A DNA stretch of 64,000 nt from Chitinophaga pinensis (lineage in GTDB: Bacteria; Bacteroidota; Bacteroidia; UBA7662), in NCBI GenBank assembly GCA_945874665.1, contig CAMCHJ010000007.1, positions 1 to 64,000 on the forward strand. Reading direction: 5' to 3'. Both the position numbers and the translations under genes were made by a program. A model generated the notes under the pieces. The model searched no databases. It was not told where the DNA came from and worked only from the letters and a program-made list of their open reading frames with translations. This document shows positions 1 through 9,362 of this stretch, one piece after another; position 1 is the first letter of the stretch, and every line of letters starts with the position of its first letter.

Positions 1-1040
1 CAAACAATGGGATTATTGAAGCTCTCGAGCGCGTACCAAGTACTGTTTACGTTGGTAGCCTTGCTGTCGTTTACATACTCCACGCCTTTGATGGTCGCCA
101 CGGCTTCGAGGCGGTGCTCTACTTGTTCGAAGCTGCTGAGACTGTCGCGGATGGCCTCTTTACGGATGTCGTACAGTTTGGCGGGTACACTGGCGGCCAT
201 GGCGTTATACGCATTGTGGCGGCCCTTGAGCGAAAGTTCATCGAATGGCACTGTCATGGTATCTTGGTTTATGCTTATGATCATGTTGTTGTCTTGTTTC
301 CAAGCCCCTTCCTCCAAAATGTGCTGGAGAGAAAAGGCAATTTTGCGCGCTTTGACGCTGGCGCCTGCGAGCGCTTGGGTAGTGATGGGATCGTCGGCGC
401 AGTACACGAGCACTTGGTCGGGACCCATATTCTGAACAATCCGAAGCTTGGAGGCTACGTAGTTTTCGAGTTGATAGTCGTAACGATCGAGGTGGTCTGG
501 GGTAATGTTGGTGAGCACGCCCACGTCCAAACGGGTGTTGAACATGCCGTCGAGCTGAAAGCTGCTGATCTCGAGGATGTAGTAATCGAAATCTTGCTCA
601 GCTACCTGTCGTGCAAAACTTTTGCCGATGTTGCCTGCCAAGCCAACTTTGAGTCCCGCCTGCTGAAACAAATGGTACGTTAGCAGCGTGGTGGTGGTTT
701 TGCCATTGGTGCCCGTTATCCCGATAAGTTTGGCGCTGGTATGACGCGCGGCATACTCAATTTCGTTGATCACCGGAATGCCCTTAAGCTTCAAGCGCTG
801 GATGAGTGGGGTGGTGTCGGGAATGCCCGGACTTTTCACCACCTCATCGGCGTTTAAAATCAGTGCCTCGGTGTGGCCGCCCTGCTCCCAAGCCACGCCT
901 AGGGCGTTAAGCTCGGCTGCAACGGCTGGCTTCACAGTGCCGCTATCGCTCACAAATACTTCCGCACCCAGCTTTTTAGCCAGTACCGCTGTACCTGTGC
1001 CGCTTTCGCCAGCGCCTAATATGACAATCCGAGGCTGCAT
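1..1040 (-). CDS. murD: UDP-N-acetylmuramoylalanine-D-glutamate ligase MurD (3' end cut by window edge)
   Basis: Cytoplasmic Mur ligase that adds D-glutamate to UDP-MurNAc-L-Ala in peptidoglycan precursor synthesis. It is missing from the ORF track because its stop lies outside the window, but translating the minus strand from the ATG at 1040 gives an open frame starting MQPRIVILGAGESGTG (nucleotide-binding loop). The ATP P-loop [12 protein letters not shown], the EISSFQL segment and the NITPDHLDRY motif follow, and a VNDSKATN segment lies near the left edge, so about 346 codons are visible of a usual ~450. The start is 1 nt after the mraY stop, so the two are probably translationally coupled. 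Identity is very secure; only the C-terminal part is unseen. Confidence 0.96.
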   Translation of the reverse strand, partial: MQPRIVILGAGESGTGTAVLAKKLGAEVFVSDSGTVKPAVAAELNALGVAWEQGGHTEALILNADEVVKSPGIPDTTPLIQRLKLKGIPVINEIEYAARHTSAKLIGITGTNGKTTTTLLTYHLFQQAGLKVGLAGNIGKSFARQVAEQDFDYYILEISSFQLDGMFNTRLDVGVLTNITPDHLDRYDYQLENYVASKLRIVQNMGPDQVLVYCADDPITTQALAGASVKARKIAFSLQHILEEGAWKQDNNMIISINQDTMTVPFDELSLKGRHNAYNAMAASVPAKLYDIRKEAIRDSLSSFEQVEHRLEAVATIKGVEYVNDSKATNVNSTWYALESFNNPIV

Positions 1041-1041
1041 T

Positions 1042-2178
1042 TTATCTGAGTTTCAACAAAGCGAGGGTTACGATCACTAAAAGGATGGCGATGATCCAAA
1101 AACGGGTGACAATTTTTGGCTCGGGAATGCCACCGAGTTCAAAATGGTGGTGCACGGGCGACATGCGGAACACCCGCCGGCCTTCCCCGTACTTTTTCTT
1201 AGTGTATTTGAAATAGCCTACTTGGATGATTACGGAGAGACTTTCGACGAAGAAAATGCCGCAAAGTATGGGCAATAGCAATTCCATTTTAATGATGATG
1301 GCTACCGCTGCCAAGGCACCGCCGAGGGCCAACGAGCCGGTATCTCCCATAAAAACCTGCGCCGGAAAACTGTTGTACCAGATGAAGCCGATGCAAGCAC
1401 CCACCAAAGCCGCCAAGAACACCACCACTTCGCCACTCAGCGGCACGTACAGGATGTTGAGGTATTTGGCTAAAATGGTGTTACCGCTCATGTAAGCGAG
1501 GATACCGAGACCGGTACCTACTACTGCCGATACACCTGCAGCCAAACCATCAATGCCATCGGTGAGGTTCACCGAATTGGTTACCGCAGTGACGATAAAA
1601 ATGATGATGAGGAAATAAATGACCCAGGCCAACTCGGGCGTTGGGGCCAAATTACCATAATTGAGGAGGGTTTTGCCAATGGGCAGGTTGGTGAGCAGGG
1701 CTATTTGCTGTACATCGGGGTGCAAAAAGAGGGTGGCGGCAATGATGATGCCCAAGCCAATTTGGCCGATGATTTTGAACTGCGAGCGAAGACCTTGTTT
1801 GTTCTTTTTGAACACTTTAATGTAGTCGTCGGTGAGGCCGATGGCACCCATCCAGAGGGTCGAAAGCACCATCACCATCACGTACACATTTTCGAGCTTG
1901 GCCACAAGGAGGGTGGGAATCAAAATCGAGATGATGATGATGATACCACCCATGGTTGGCGTGCCTTTTTTGCTGAAATGGCTCTCGGGACCCACAGTGC
2001 GAATGGTTTCGCCAATTTGTTTCGCCTTGAGGAAGTTGATGATGCGCTTGCCGATGAACAAACTGATGAGCAAGCTCAACAGCGCTGCGAGCGAAGCGCG
2101 GAAAGTGATGTACTGGAACACCCCGGCGCCTGCCAGGTCGTAGTATTTATCGAGGTAATCGAATAGATAGTATAACAT
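1042..2178 (-). CDS. mraY: Phospho-N-acetylmuramoyl-pentapeptide transferase MraY
   Basis: Integral membrane enzyme that transfers phospho-MurNAc-pentapeptide to undecaprenyl phosphate, making lipid I. The 378-aa product has about ten hydrophobic segments. Family signatures visible are KKGTPTMGG (about residue 71), [12 protein letters not shown] (Asp-rich loop), [11 protein letters not shown] and the C-terminal HHHFELGG histidine motif. Length is normal for the family. It lies 2 nt downstream of murE and 1 nt upstream of murD. murF, which often sits between murE and mraY in other phyla, is absent here. Confidence 0.97.
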   Translation of the reverse strand: MLYYLFDYLDKYYDLAGAGVFQYITFRASLAALLSLLISLFIGKRIINFLKAKQIGETIRTVGPESHFSKKGTPTMGGIIIIISILIPTLLVAKLENVYVMVMVLSTLWMGAIGLTDDYIKVFKKNKQGLRSQFKIIGQIGLGIIIAATLFLHPDVQQIALLTNLPIGKTLLNYGNLAPTPELAWVIYFLIIIFIVTAVTNSVNLTDGIDGLAAGVSAVVGTGLGILAYMSGNTILAKYLNILYVPLSGEVVVFLAALVGACIGFIWYNSFPAQVFMGDTGSLALGGALAAVAIIIKMELLLPILCGIFFVESLSVIIQVGYFKYTKKKYGEGRRVFRMSPVHHHFELGGIPEPKIVTRFWIIAILLVIVTLALLKLR

Positions 2179-2180
2179 GC

Positions 2181-3638
2181 TTAGAGGCTTTCAAAGTTTT
2201 TGAGGAGTTGTTCTTTATCGTCGAAGTGCTGGCGGGTACCGGCTATTTCTTGGTAGGTTTCATGTCCTTTGCCGGCCACCAAAATGATGTCACCCGGCTG
2301 TGCAAGCATGCAAGCAGCTTGAATGGCCTCTGCACGGTCGCTGATACGAATGGTGCGAAGCTTGTGCTCGAGTGTGAGGCCGGCCATCATTTCGTCGAGA
2401 ATGGTCTCCGGATTTTCACTGCGAGGGTTATCGCTCGTTAGGATGGCTTTGTCGCTGAGTTGAGCAGCCAGGGCGGCCATTACCGGGCGCTTGGTGCGGT
2501 CGCGATCGCCGCCGCAGCCTACCACGGTAATGATGCGTTCGTTGCCCGAGCGGATATCGCGGATGGTGTTGAGCACATTTTGGAGGGCATCAGGGGTGTG
2601 GGCGTAGTCTACAATACCGGTAACCTGGCGGGCGGAACGCACGTAGTCGAACCGGCCACTCGGGGCACTGAGGGCGCTGAGGGCCGTAAGGACTTCTGTT
2701 TTATCTTCACCCAATGCCATGGCCGCACCATAAGTGGCTAGCAAATTATAGGCATTAAAACTGCCGATCAAAGTGCTGTGGAAGTCGGTGCCATCGAGCA
2801 GCAGCTGCAAACCGGCAAAATTGTTTTCAAGTATTTTGGCACGCAAATCAGCATCGTTGCGCAATGCGTAGGTCTGTACTTTGGCGCGGGTGTTCTGCGC
2901 CATCACCAAGCCGTTTTTATCGTCGCGGTTTACCAAAGCAGTGGCGCCGGCAGGGAGACGGTCGAAAAACGACTTCTTCGCATGGATGTAATTGTCGAAA
3001 GTGCCATGGTAGTCGAGGTGGTCGTGGGTAATGTTGCTAAAAATACCCACCGCAAAAGTCAAGCCTTCGATGCGGTGCTGGTGTGCAGCATGCGAGCTTA
3101 CTTCCATAAATGCGTGACTGCAACCAGCTGTTACCATCTCCGCCAGCAAAGCATTGAGGGTTACAGCATCGGGTGTGGTGTGGGTAGCGTCGAGCACCAC
3201 TTTACCAATGCGGTTGCCTACGGTGCTGAGCATTCCGCAAGGATAACCCAACTGGGTAAAAAGGGTGAAGAGCAGGTTTACCACAGTGGTTTTACCGTTG
3301 GTACCGGTAATGCCTACCAGTTTGAGCTGCTCAGAAGGATTGTCATAAAAGTTGCTGGCCATCCAACCCAAGGCTTTGTGGGCGTCGGCCACGCGTACAT
3401 AGGTAACGCCTGCTTGTCGAGCTGCTGGTAACTCCTCGCATACAATTACCTCAGCACCTAAATCGAGGGCCTTGGCTATAAACTGGTGTCCATCAACCAC
3501 ACTGCCGCGCACCGCTACAAAAGCCGCACCCGGCACCACTTTGCGGGAGTCGAGGGCCACCGCACTGATACTGCGGTCGGTAGTGCCGTGTATTTCTACG
3601 GCGCCGGCTTTGTACAATATGTCGCGTAATAACTGCAT
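2181..3638 (-). CDS. murE: UDP-N-acetylmuramyl-tripeptide synthetase MurE (meso-DAP type)
   Basis: Cytoplasmic Mur ligase adding the third stem-peptide residue. 485 aa. Visible are the P-loop [15 protein letters not shown] (about residue 110), [11 protein letters not shown], the central-domain motif [13 protein letters not shown] and the substrate-determining DNPR motif ([11 protein letters not shown]), which in this family indicates meso-diaminopimelate rather than lysine. The start overlaps the ftsI stop by one base (TGATG), implying translational coupling. The cell wall is therefore inferred to be the usual Gram-negative DAP type. Confidence 0.97.
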   Translation of the reverse strand: MQLLRDILYKAGAVEIHGTTDRSISAVALDSRKVVPGAAFVAVRGSVVDGHQFIAKALDLGAEVIVCEELPAARQAGVTYVRVADAHKALGWMASNFYDNPSEQLKLVGITGTNGKTTVVNLLFTLFTQLGYPCGMLSTVGNRIGKVVLDATHTTPDAVTLNALLAEMVTAGCSHAFMEVSSHAAHQHRIEGLTFAVGIFSNITHDHLDYHGTFDNYIHAKKSFFDRLPAGATALVNRDDKNGLVMAQNTRAKVQTYALRNDADLRAKILENNFAGLQLLLDGTDFHSTLIGSFNAYNLLATYGAAMALGEDKTEVLTALSALSAPSGRFDYVRSARQVTGIVDYAHTPDALQNVLNTIRDIRSGNERIITVVGCGGDRDRTKRPVMAALAAQLSDKAILTSDNPRSENPETILDEMMAGLTLEHKLRTIRISDRAEAIQAACMLAQPGDIILVAGKGHETYQEIAGTRQHFDDKEQLLKNFESL

Positions 3639-5737
3639 CAGCTGAGTTCTATGATTATTTGTTGGTTCTTTTGGTGCTTTGAGCCGGCTTTGAGACTTTG
3701 GCGGATTACTTTGCCGCGACCAACAGGTACCACTCGCAAGCCAGCATTTTCGAGTAAAAAGAGGGCGTCTTTTAAGCCCATGCCAGTGACCTCAGGCACA
3801 ACAGTGCTTACAATTTTGAGTTCGGCAAGCTTCAAGCTATCGCTGCTTTGGCCCTGCATCCACTCCCCTTCTGAGCCACCGCTGTAGTTGATGTTGAGCT
3901 CGCGTAAAACCAGTTCTGACTCATCCCAACGGCCATTCTTAAGCTCTATGTGTGTTTTAGGCGCACGCTTTTTGTTGCGTTCTTCTAAATAAGGACTGAT
4001 GTGCGAGGCATACACTTTATCGGCAATCTCTTTAAACACGGGGCCCGCCACCGTTCCGCCGTAGTAAACGCCCTGTGTAGGATTGGCCACCACCACAATC
4101 ACGCTGTAACGAGGCGCGTCGGCAGGAAAGTAACCGGCAAAAGATGCCCGATATTTGATTTTACCTTTATAGCCCGCACTGTTGTCGGCAATCAAGGCCG
4201 TACCTGTTTTACCTGCAGCTTTGTATTGTTTGCCTTGTAGATTTTTGCCAGTACCTTTCTCCACTACCAAAGCCAATAGCGCCTGCGCTTGCTCAATGGT
4301 GCTTTTGCTGGCAATGCTGCTTTTCATCACTTGGGGCTCGTAACGCTTGCGGATATCGCCATATTCGCGAATTTCCTGTACTAAATAGGGCCGCATCATG
4401 GTGCCATTATTGGCCACAGCATTGTAGAACGCAAGGGTTTGCAACGGACTCAAACGTAATTCATAACCTACACTCATCCACGGCAGGGTTACACCACTCC
4501 AACCTTTTCCCTTGGGGTCCTTAATAACCGACTTGCCTTCTCCCGTAATTTCAATGCCTGTGAGTTCGCCTAAACCGAGTTTACGGATGCCTTCTACGAA
4601 CACTTGAGGACTGCTACCGTATAGGTTGGTAATGATTTTACTCATGCCAACATTTGAGCTGATGGCGAAGAGATCAGCAACGCTCATGTTATTATAACCA
4701 TGCTTTTCGGAGTCGCGCATGATCCGGTCATAAAATCTAAAAGTGCCCTTTTCGAGGTCTACCGAGTCTGTGAGTTTTACATCACCGCGCTCTAAAGCCA
4801 CCATGATGCTGGCGAGTTTAAACGTAGAGCCAGGCTCTGCACTTTCGCCAATGGCGTAGTTGTATTTTTCATAGTACACGCCGCCTTCGGCATCGCGCCC
4901 CAAATTGGCAATGGCTTTGATTTGACCCGTAGCCACTTCCATAACGATGGCACAACCGTGGTCGGCCTGGTTGCGCTCTAAAGTACGCAGCAAAGCAGCC
5001 TCCGTTACGTCCTGTATGTTGATATCGATGGTGGTAACGATGTCATTGCCATCACGCGGTTCAATTTCGTCGCGGTCGTTGATGGGCATCCAAACGCCGC
5101 CAGCAATCTTTTGCATGAGGCGCTTGCCGCCTACGCCCGCTAACTGGTCGTTGAAAGCCCCTTCCAAACCCACCGGCGCCACACCGGAAATGGCGTAACC
5201 GATGGTGCGCTTGGCGAGGTGACGGAATGGCATTTCTCTTTTGGTTTTTTGCTCTACAACCAAGCCTCCTGTGTATCTGCCTAAATTAAAGATGGGCAGC
5301 TTTTTAACGGCTTGCAGTTGCTGATAGTCGATGTTGCGATTCAAGAGGAAATTACGCTTGCCAGCACGACGGGCTTCCCGGATTTTACGGGCGTATTCAC
5401 GGGGACTGTAATCGCCAAAAATGCGACTGAGACCTTGGGCGAGCGAATCTACTTTGCTTTCGAAGAGGTCGTTGGTGAGCCCATCTACCTTGGTGTCCAT
5501 GCGCAAGTCATAAATGGGTACCGAGGTGGCGAGCAGACTCCCGTCAGCGGCATAAATATTGCCCCGTACTGCCTCAATGTTGCGGTAGGCAGTGGTTAAA
5601 CTGTCGGCCATATCGCGGTAATACGCCCCTTGTACGGTCTGGATGCGCACGGCCTGTGACAATATGCCCAGTCCCAGCAGCACCATCAGCCCAAAGGAGA
5701 TGTAAATACGGGTTACGATATCTTTTTTAACGCTCAT
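3638..5737 (-). CDS. ftsI: Division-specific transpeptidase FtsI/PBP3 with C-terminal PASTA domain
   Basis: Septal peptidoglycan transpeptidase anchored by one N-terminal membrane helix (about residues 11-30). A dimerisation domain follows, then the transpeptidase domain with the SxxK motif STFK (Ser304), SSN (about 360-362) and KTGTA (about 510). The C-terminal ~60 residues (VPEVTGMGLKDALFLLENAG...) form a single PASTA domain, a common arrangement in Bacteroidota. 699 aa. One-base TGATG overlaps join it to ftsL upstream and murE downstream. Function and membership of the dcw cluster are clear. Confidence 0.96.
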   Translation of the reverse strand: MSVKKDIVTRIYISFGLMVLLGLGILSQAVRIQTVQGAYYRDMADSLTTAYRNIEAVRGNIYAADGSLLATSVPIYDLRMDTKVDGLTNDLFESKVDSLAQGLSRIFGDYSPREYARKIREARRAGKRNFLLNRNIDYQQLQAVKKLPIFNLGRYTGGLVVEQKTKREMPFRHLAKRTIGYAISGVAPVGLEGAFNDQLAGVGGKRLMQKIAGGVWMPINDRDEIEPRDGNDIVTTIDINIQDVTEAALLRTLERNQADHGCAIVMEVATGQIKAIANLGRDAEGGVYYEKYNYAIGESAEPGSTFKLASIMVALERGDVKLTDSVDLEKGTFRFYDRIMRDSEKHGYNNMSVADLFAISSNVGMSKIITNLYGSSPQVFVEGIRKLGLGELTGIEITGEGKSVIKDPKGKGWSGVTLPWMSVGYELRLSPLQTLAFYNAVANNGTMMRPYLVQEIREYGDIRKRYEPQVMKSSIASKSTIEQAQALLALVVEKGTGKNLQGKQYKAAGKTGTALIADNSAGYKGKIKYRASFAGYFPADAPRYSVIVVVANPTQGVYYGGTVAGPVFKEIADKVYASHISPYLEERNKKRAPKTHIELKNGRWDESELVLRELNINYSGGSEGEWMQGQSSDSLKLAELKIVSTVVPEVTGMGLKDALFLLENAGLRVVPVGRGKVIRQSLKAGSKHQKNQQIIIELS

Positions 5738-6120
5738 CAGTCGATGTATATCTTTTTCGGTGCCGAGCTCAATTCCAGGAGTCCTGCTACTTCTACTCTT
5801 TTAGCCACTTCACTTTGCTTGCTGAGGTACATGAGTTCACTTTTGAGGGTGATGTATTCGGCGCGCAGGTCTTTCATTTCGTATTCTAACTTGTTGATTT
5901 TGCGGATGCGCTTTTCAACAGTGTGGGCGTTAGCGATGTAGAGCAAGGTTAAACAGCTGCAAAAAAGCACGAAGGGGAGGTTTTTGACGACCTGCTCAGA
6001 ATTCAAATAGTTCTCTGGATCGAACAACCGAAAGAGGTTGAAGCTACGCCTAGGCTCGCTGCTCGCGCTGGCTTTTTCGGTGGCGCGGGGCTCGTTTTGG
6101 GGGCGTGGCGTGTTGATCAT
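5737..6120 (-). CDS. ftsL: FtsL-like cell division protein
   Basis: Small bitopic membrane protein, 127 aa, encoded between rsmH and ftsI as ftsL always is. It has a basic, proline-rich cytoplasmic N-terminus, one transmembrane helix (LPFVLFCSCLTLLYIANA, about residues 49-66) and a short periplasmic coiled coil (RKINKLEYEMKDLRAEYITLKSEL). FtsL partners with FtsB/FtsQ to activate FtsI/FtsW; this role is inferred from position and topology because FtsL sequences diverge quickly. ATGA overlap with rsmH and TGATG overlap with ftsI. Confidence 0.85.
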   Translation of the reverse strand: MINTPRPQNEPRATEKASASSEPRRSFNLFRLFDPENYLNSEQVVKNLPFVLFCSCLTLLYIANAHTVEKRIRKINKLEYEMKDLRAEYITLKSELMYLSKQSEVAKRVEVAGLLELSSAPKKIYID

Positions 6121-7028
6121 GCTCTTCGCACTCCTATCCTTAATTTAGCACTGCGAGAGCGCGGGTTCAGCGCCTGCTCTTGTTCATTGGCAATGATGGC
6201 GCGCCCGTTCAACGGATCAAAATCGCGCAAATCGTTGCCATAAAAATCTTTTTCAATGTTGCCCTCTAGGTTGCCTTGCTTTACTAGATGTTTCACCAAA
6301 CGGTCTTCTAGCGAATGGTAGCTCATCACCACCAGCCGGCCTTGCGGCTTCAATACTTCTGCGCACTGCAGCAAAAAGGCCTCAAGTGCAGCCATTTCTT
6401 CATTGAGCTCAATGCGGATGGCTTGAAAAATTTTAGCGAAGAACTTAGCAGGCTTGTCAGCCCCCATAGCAGGAGCCACTGCTTGCTTGAGTTGCTCGAT
6501 GGTATCGAGTGGACCGCGGGTTCGTGCCAACACAATGAGCTTGGCCACTCGTCCGGCATTGGTAAGCTCGCCGTAAAGGCGCAAAATGTGCTTGAGCTGC
6601 TGCTCATCGTATTCATTTACCAGGTGCCACGCACTTTTTTCGGTGCGGGTATCCATGCGCATGTCGAGCTGGGCATCAAACCGAAAGCTAAAACCACGTT
6701 CAGCTTCGTCGAATTGATGCGAGCTCACGCCCAAATCCGCCAAAATACCATCTACTGGCAAGGCGCCGTTCAATCGCAAAAAACGCTTGAGGTAGCGAAA
6801 GTTGGCATCCACAAAAATAAAGCGCTCATCCTGGGGGAGATGAGCTTGTACGTCTGGATCCTGGTCGAAGGCGAGGAGGCGGCCGTTTGGACCGAGGCGC
6901 TCGAGGATGGCCCGGCTGTGGCCGCCGCCACCAAAGGTTACATCTACATACGTGCCGTTGGGGTTGATGGCGAGTCCGTCAAGACATTCGCTAAGCATCA
7001 CCGGCAAGTGGTAGGCTTGGTCGGTCAT
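6117..7028 (-). CDS. rsmH: 16S rRNA (cytosine1402-N4)-methyltransferase RsmH (MraW)
   Basis: SAM-dependent enzyme methylating C1402 in the decoding centre of 16S rRNA. 303 aa. It begins with YHLPVMLSECLDGL, has the SAM motif YVDVTFGGGGHS, ILADLGVSSHQFD, and the C-terminal SYHSLEDRLVK and NPRSRSAKLR signatures, all typical. The start overlaps the mraZ stop (TAATG) and the end overlaps ftsL (ATGA). Standard second gene of the dcw cluster. Confidence 0.97.
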   Translation of the reverse strand: MTDQAYHLPVMLSECLDGLAINPNGTYVDVTFGGGGHSRAILERLGPNGRLLAFDQDPDVQAHLPQDERFIFVDANFRYLKRFLRLNGALPVDGILADLGVSSHQFDEAERGFSFRFDAQLDMRMDTRTEKSAWHLVNEYDEQQLKHILRLYGELTNAGRVAKLIVLARTRGPLDTIEQLKQAVAPAMGADKPAKFFAKIFQAIRIELNEEMAALEAFLLQCAEVLKPQGRLVVMSYHSLEDRLVKHLVKQGNLEGNIEKDFYGNDLRDFDPLNGRAIIANEQEQALNPRSRSAKLRIGVRRA

Positions 7029-7477
7029 TAAATCCGACCTCCCATTACCTTTTCGGCCAAGGCTGAGAAATCGGCCGGCTCGTTATCCATGGCTGCAGCA
7101 TGCAATTGCTTCGACCAAACTTCGATGTTGTTGAGATTACCTGAAAGCACGATGTCTTTTTCAATAGCAGCGTACTCTTGTAGCGACTTTGGCAGGAGGA
7201 TGCGGTTGGCGCCGTCGAGCTCCACAGGGGTAGCACCACGCAAAAAGTAGCGCACAAATTCGCGGTTTTCTTTTACGTAAGGATTGAGCTTGTTGAGTTC
7301 GGCTACAATCACCTCCCACTCATTGGCGGGGTAGAGCACCAAGTTTTTTTCGAACCCCCTATTGAGCACAAGTCTACCTGCTGCCGCTGCGGGCAACTGG
7401 CGCATCAAGCCTGCTGGCATCACCAGGCGGGCTTTTGCGTCGAGCTTGATTTCGTATTCTCCAAGGAATTGGGTCAC
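7028..7477 (-). CDS. mraZ: Transcriptional regulator / division protein MraZ
   Basis: DNA-binding protein with two AbrB-like SpoVT/MraZ domains that autoregulates the dcw operon. The start is placed at the GTG at 7477 (V-T-Q-FLGEYEIKLDAKARLVMP), giving 149 aa, the family's normal length. The ORF-track start at 7528 would put the first codons inside the MraZ operator repeats and adds 17 residues without family resemblance. The second repeat shows the matching ELDGANRILLPKSLQEYA motif. First gene of the minus-strand dcw operon; its stop overlaps the rsmH start. Confidence 0.95.
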   Translation of the reverse strand: MTQFLGEYEIKLDAKARLVMPAGLMRQLPAAAAGRLVLNRGFEKNLVLYPANEWEVIVAELNKLNPYVKENREFVRYFLRGATPVELDGANRILLPKSLQEYAAIEKDIVLSGNLNNIEVWSKQLHAAAMDNEPADFSALAEKVMGGRI

Positions 7478-7512
7478 AATTAGGTCTTTTACAAGCACTA
7501 AGGTACAAAGAA

Positions 7513-7538
7513 TTCCACATTCCCCCACTTTCTCCCAC
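7513..7538 (-). promoter_or_regulatory. MraZ operator: three GTGGRN repeats at 10-bp period
   Basis: Reading the minus strand, GTGGGA, GTGGGG and GTGGAA follow each other at exactly 10-nt intervals, 36 nt upstream of the mraZ GTG start. MraZ is known to bind direct TGGGN-type repeats separated by short spacers in its own promoter, so this is the expected autoregulatory site of the dcw operon. The third repeat deviates (GTGGAA). A possible -7 element (TTCTTTG) lies just downstream. Confidence 0.8.
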
Positions 7539-7802
7539 TAACAAACATCCTGTTTTTATCCACAGCACTATTGCACAAGATAAAATTGCCTTTAATGGCT
7601 GTATTATGCTATTTTGAAGAAAGGAACAGGAGGCCCTTGGTGCATCAGAAGGATGGATGGATGGCGGTAAAGTCTGCACTAAGCCATCCAAAGCGCCTCA
7701 AAAAGGGGTGATTTTGAGAGTTAGTTCAAAAGGTGGGATAAAGTGGAGGGATTTGAGCAGCATTTCCTCCCTCCTTGCTTAGTTTTAATCGAAAAGGGTC
7801 AT
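7539..7802. other. Intergenic stretch with no recognisable gene
   Basis: Between the dcw promoter region and the terminator of the gap-pgk unit. It holds a short GGAT tetranucleotide run (7651-7664) and an imperfect GGAGG...CCTCC inverted repeat near 7744-7768. I see no convincing ORF or RNA gene. Confidence 0.5.
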
Positions 7803-7834
7803 AAAAAGCCCCAATACTTGGTAAGCATTGGGGC
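7803..7834 (-). terminator. Rho-independent terminator, minus strand
   Basis: On the minus strand GCCCCAATGC-UUACCAA-GUAUUGGGGC forms a 10-bp stem (one G-U pair) followed by UUUUUA. The T-tract is on the minus-strand side, so it would end transcription coming from pgk, about 330 nt upstream, beyond the two direct repeats. Confidence 0.75.
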
Positions 7835-8011
7835 CTTCAAAGCTGAACCAAAAAGAAGTAAGGCTATCCCACACCTATTAAATCAATAATTCACAATAGA
7901 ACTTCGCTATGGAATTCATGCCACTTCAATGCGCATCGGCTTGATTTTATCATTAATACCGATTAACGTTACTAAGGTCTAAAGCAAGTAATAAATTCAT
8001 CAAAACCAAAA

Positions 8012-8077
8012 AAAGGAAAACGTGTCCCAAATCTTACATCCGAGATTGGAAATCAGAAATCCTAAATCTCCTTGTTT
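8012..8077 (+). repeat. AAATC-rich intergenic repeat, copy 1
   Basis: About 66 bp (AAAGGAAAACG...CCTAAATCTCCTTGTTT) repeated nearly exactly at 8101-8165. Internally it is a string of AAATC/GAGAT-like short words. It belongs to the same family as the elements at 34244-34360 and 48225-48284. It lies in the 3' UTR of pgk. Confidence 0.8.
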
Positions 8078-8100
8078 GAACAAAAAAAGACCGCTTCCCC

Positions 8101-8165
8101 AAAGGAAAACGGCCCCAAATCTTAAATCCGAGATCGGAAATCAGAAATCCTAAATCTCCTTGTTT
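8101..8165 (+). repeat. AAATC-rich intergenic repeat, copy 2
   Basis: Second copy of the direct repeat at 8012-8077; across the 52-nt core only two bases differ (TTACATCC/TTAAATCC and GATTGG/GATCGG). It abuts the pgk stop codon; the last repeat base is the first base of the complement of the stop. Confidence 0.8.
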
Positions 8166-9358
8166 TAAAATCCAAGCGCCGCCACACCCGGCAATTCCTT
8201 GCCTTCCATGTATTCGAGCAAAGCACCACCGCCAGTACTTACATAACTCACCTGCTTGGCCAAACCAAATTGGTTAATGGCTGCCGCGGAGTCGCCCCCG
8301 CCAATGAGTGAAAAAGCACCCTTATTAGTAGCCGCCACGATGGCTTCAGCCACTGCTTTGGTACCAGCCTCAAACTTCGGCATTTCAAAAACGCCGGCTG
8401 GACCGTTCCACAATATCGTTTTGCTGTTGGCAATTACTTCGGTGAATTGTGCAATGGCCTTCGGACCCAAATCGAGCCCCATCCAACCTGCTTCAATGGC
8501 TGTATTATCAGCCACCTTGGTATTGGCATCGTTCGAAAATGCATCTGCGACCACCGAATCAACAGGAAGCACCAGATTGACCCCCTTGGCCTTGGCTTTT
8601 TCGATGAGTTGCAGGGCTAACTCGAGCTTATCATCTTCACAAAGTGAATTACCGATGCTGCCGCCCATGGCCTTAAAGAAAGTAAACACCATGCCACCAC
8701 CAATCAACAGGTTATCAACCCGGTCGAGCAGATTTTCGATGATCATGATTTTGTCTGACACCTTAGCACCCCCCATAATGGCGGTAAAAGGACGTTCGGC
8801 ATGTTTAATTACTTTGTCGGCATTGGTCAACTCAGCCGCCATCAAATACCCCGCCGCTTTGTTATTGCCAAAAAAGCGGGCCATCGTGGCTGTGCTGGCG
8901 TGCTCCCGGTGCGCGGTACCAAAGGCATCGTTCACATAAAAATCGCCATGCTTGGCCAATTGTTCGGCAAAGACCACGTCACCTTTTTCTTCTTGATTGT
9001 AAAAACGTACGTTTTCGAGCAAAAGCACTTCGCCTGGTTGCAAAGCCGCCGACATAGCAAAGGCTTCGTCGCTAATGCAGTCGTTTACAAACTTCACCGT
9101 TAAACCCAGCAGCGCGCTGCAGGTAGCAACGGTGTGGCGGAGTGAGTATTTGTCTTCAGGCCCCTCTTTCGGGCGACCCAAATGCGACATCAACACCACC
9201 GATCCACCATCTCCCAAAATCTTTTGGATGCTGGGTACAGCTGCACGGATGCGGGTATCGTCGGTTACCTCACGGCTTTCTTTGTGGAGGGGCACGTTAA
9301 AATCAACGCGCATGACCACTTTTTTACCGTGAAAGTTTACATCATCAATGCTTTTCAT
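8165..9358 (-). CDS. pgk: Phosphoglycerate kinase
   Basis: Glycolytic kinase converting 1,3-bisphosphoglycerate + ADP to 3-phosphoglycerate + ATP in the cytoplasm. The start is set at the ATG at 9358 ([24 protein letters not shown]), which matches the family N-terminus and sits 4 nt after the gap stop; the track start at 9376 would overlap gap by 14 nt. 397 aa, normal. Visible motifs are the substrate-binding [36 protein letters not shown] and the nucleotide-binding GGGDSAAA near the C-terminus. Operon with gap. Confidence 0.97.
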   Translation of the reverse strand: MKSIDDVNFHGKKVVMRVDFNVPLHKESREVTDDTRIRAAVPSIQKILGDGGSVVLMSHLGRPKEGPEDKYSLRHTVATCSALLGLTVKFVNDCISDEAFAMSAALQPGEVLLLENVRFYNQEEKGDVVFAEQLAKHGDFYVNDAFGTAHREHASTATMARFFGNNKAAGYLMAAELTNADKVIKHAERPFTAIMGGAKVSDKIMIIENLLDRVDNLLIGGGMVFTFFKAMGGSIGNSLCEDDKLELALQLIEKAKAKGVNLVLPVDSVVADAFSNDANTKVADNTAIEAGWMGLDLGPKAIAQFTEVIANSKTILWNGPAGVFEMPKFEAGTKAVAEAIVAATNKGAFSLIGGGDSAAAINQFGLAKQVSYVSTGGGALLEYMEGKELPGVAALGF

Positions 9359-9362
9359 CGGC

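Noticed and set aside
114-683. 189-codon plus-strand ORF at the left edge
   Set aside because: Antisense to the open minus-strand murD frame, which has full Mur ligase motifs.
6315-7031. 238-codon plus-strand ORF
   Set aside because: Antisense shadow of rsmH.
7651-7664. GGAT tetranucleotide run as a phase-variable tract
   Set aside because: Only 3.5 units and not within a gene or promoter that I can identify.
7374-7691. 105-codon minus-strand ORF overlapping mraZ
   Set aside because: Runs through the MraZ operator and overlaps mraZ in another frame.
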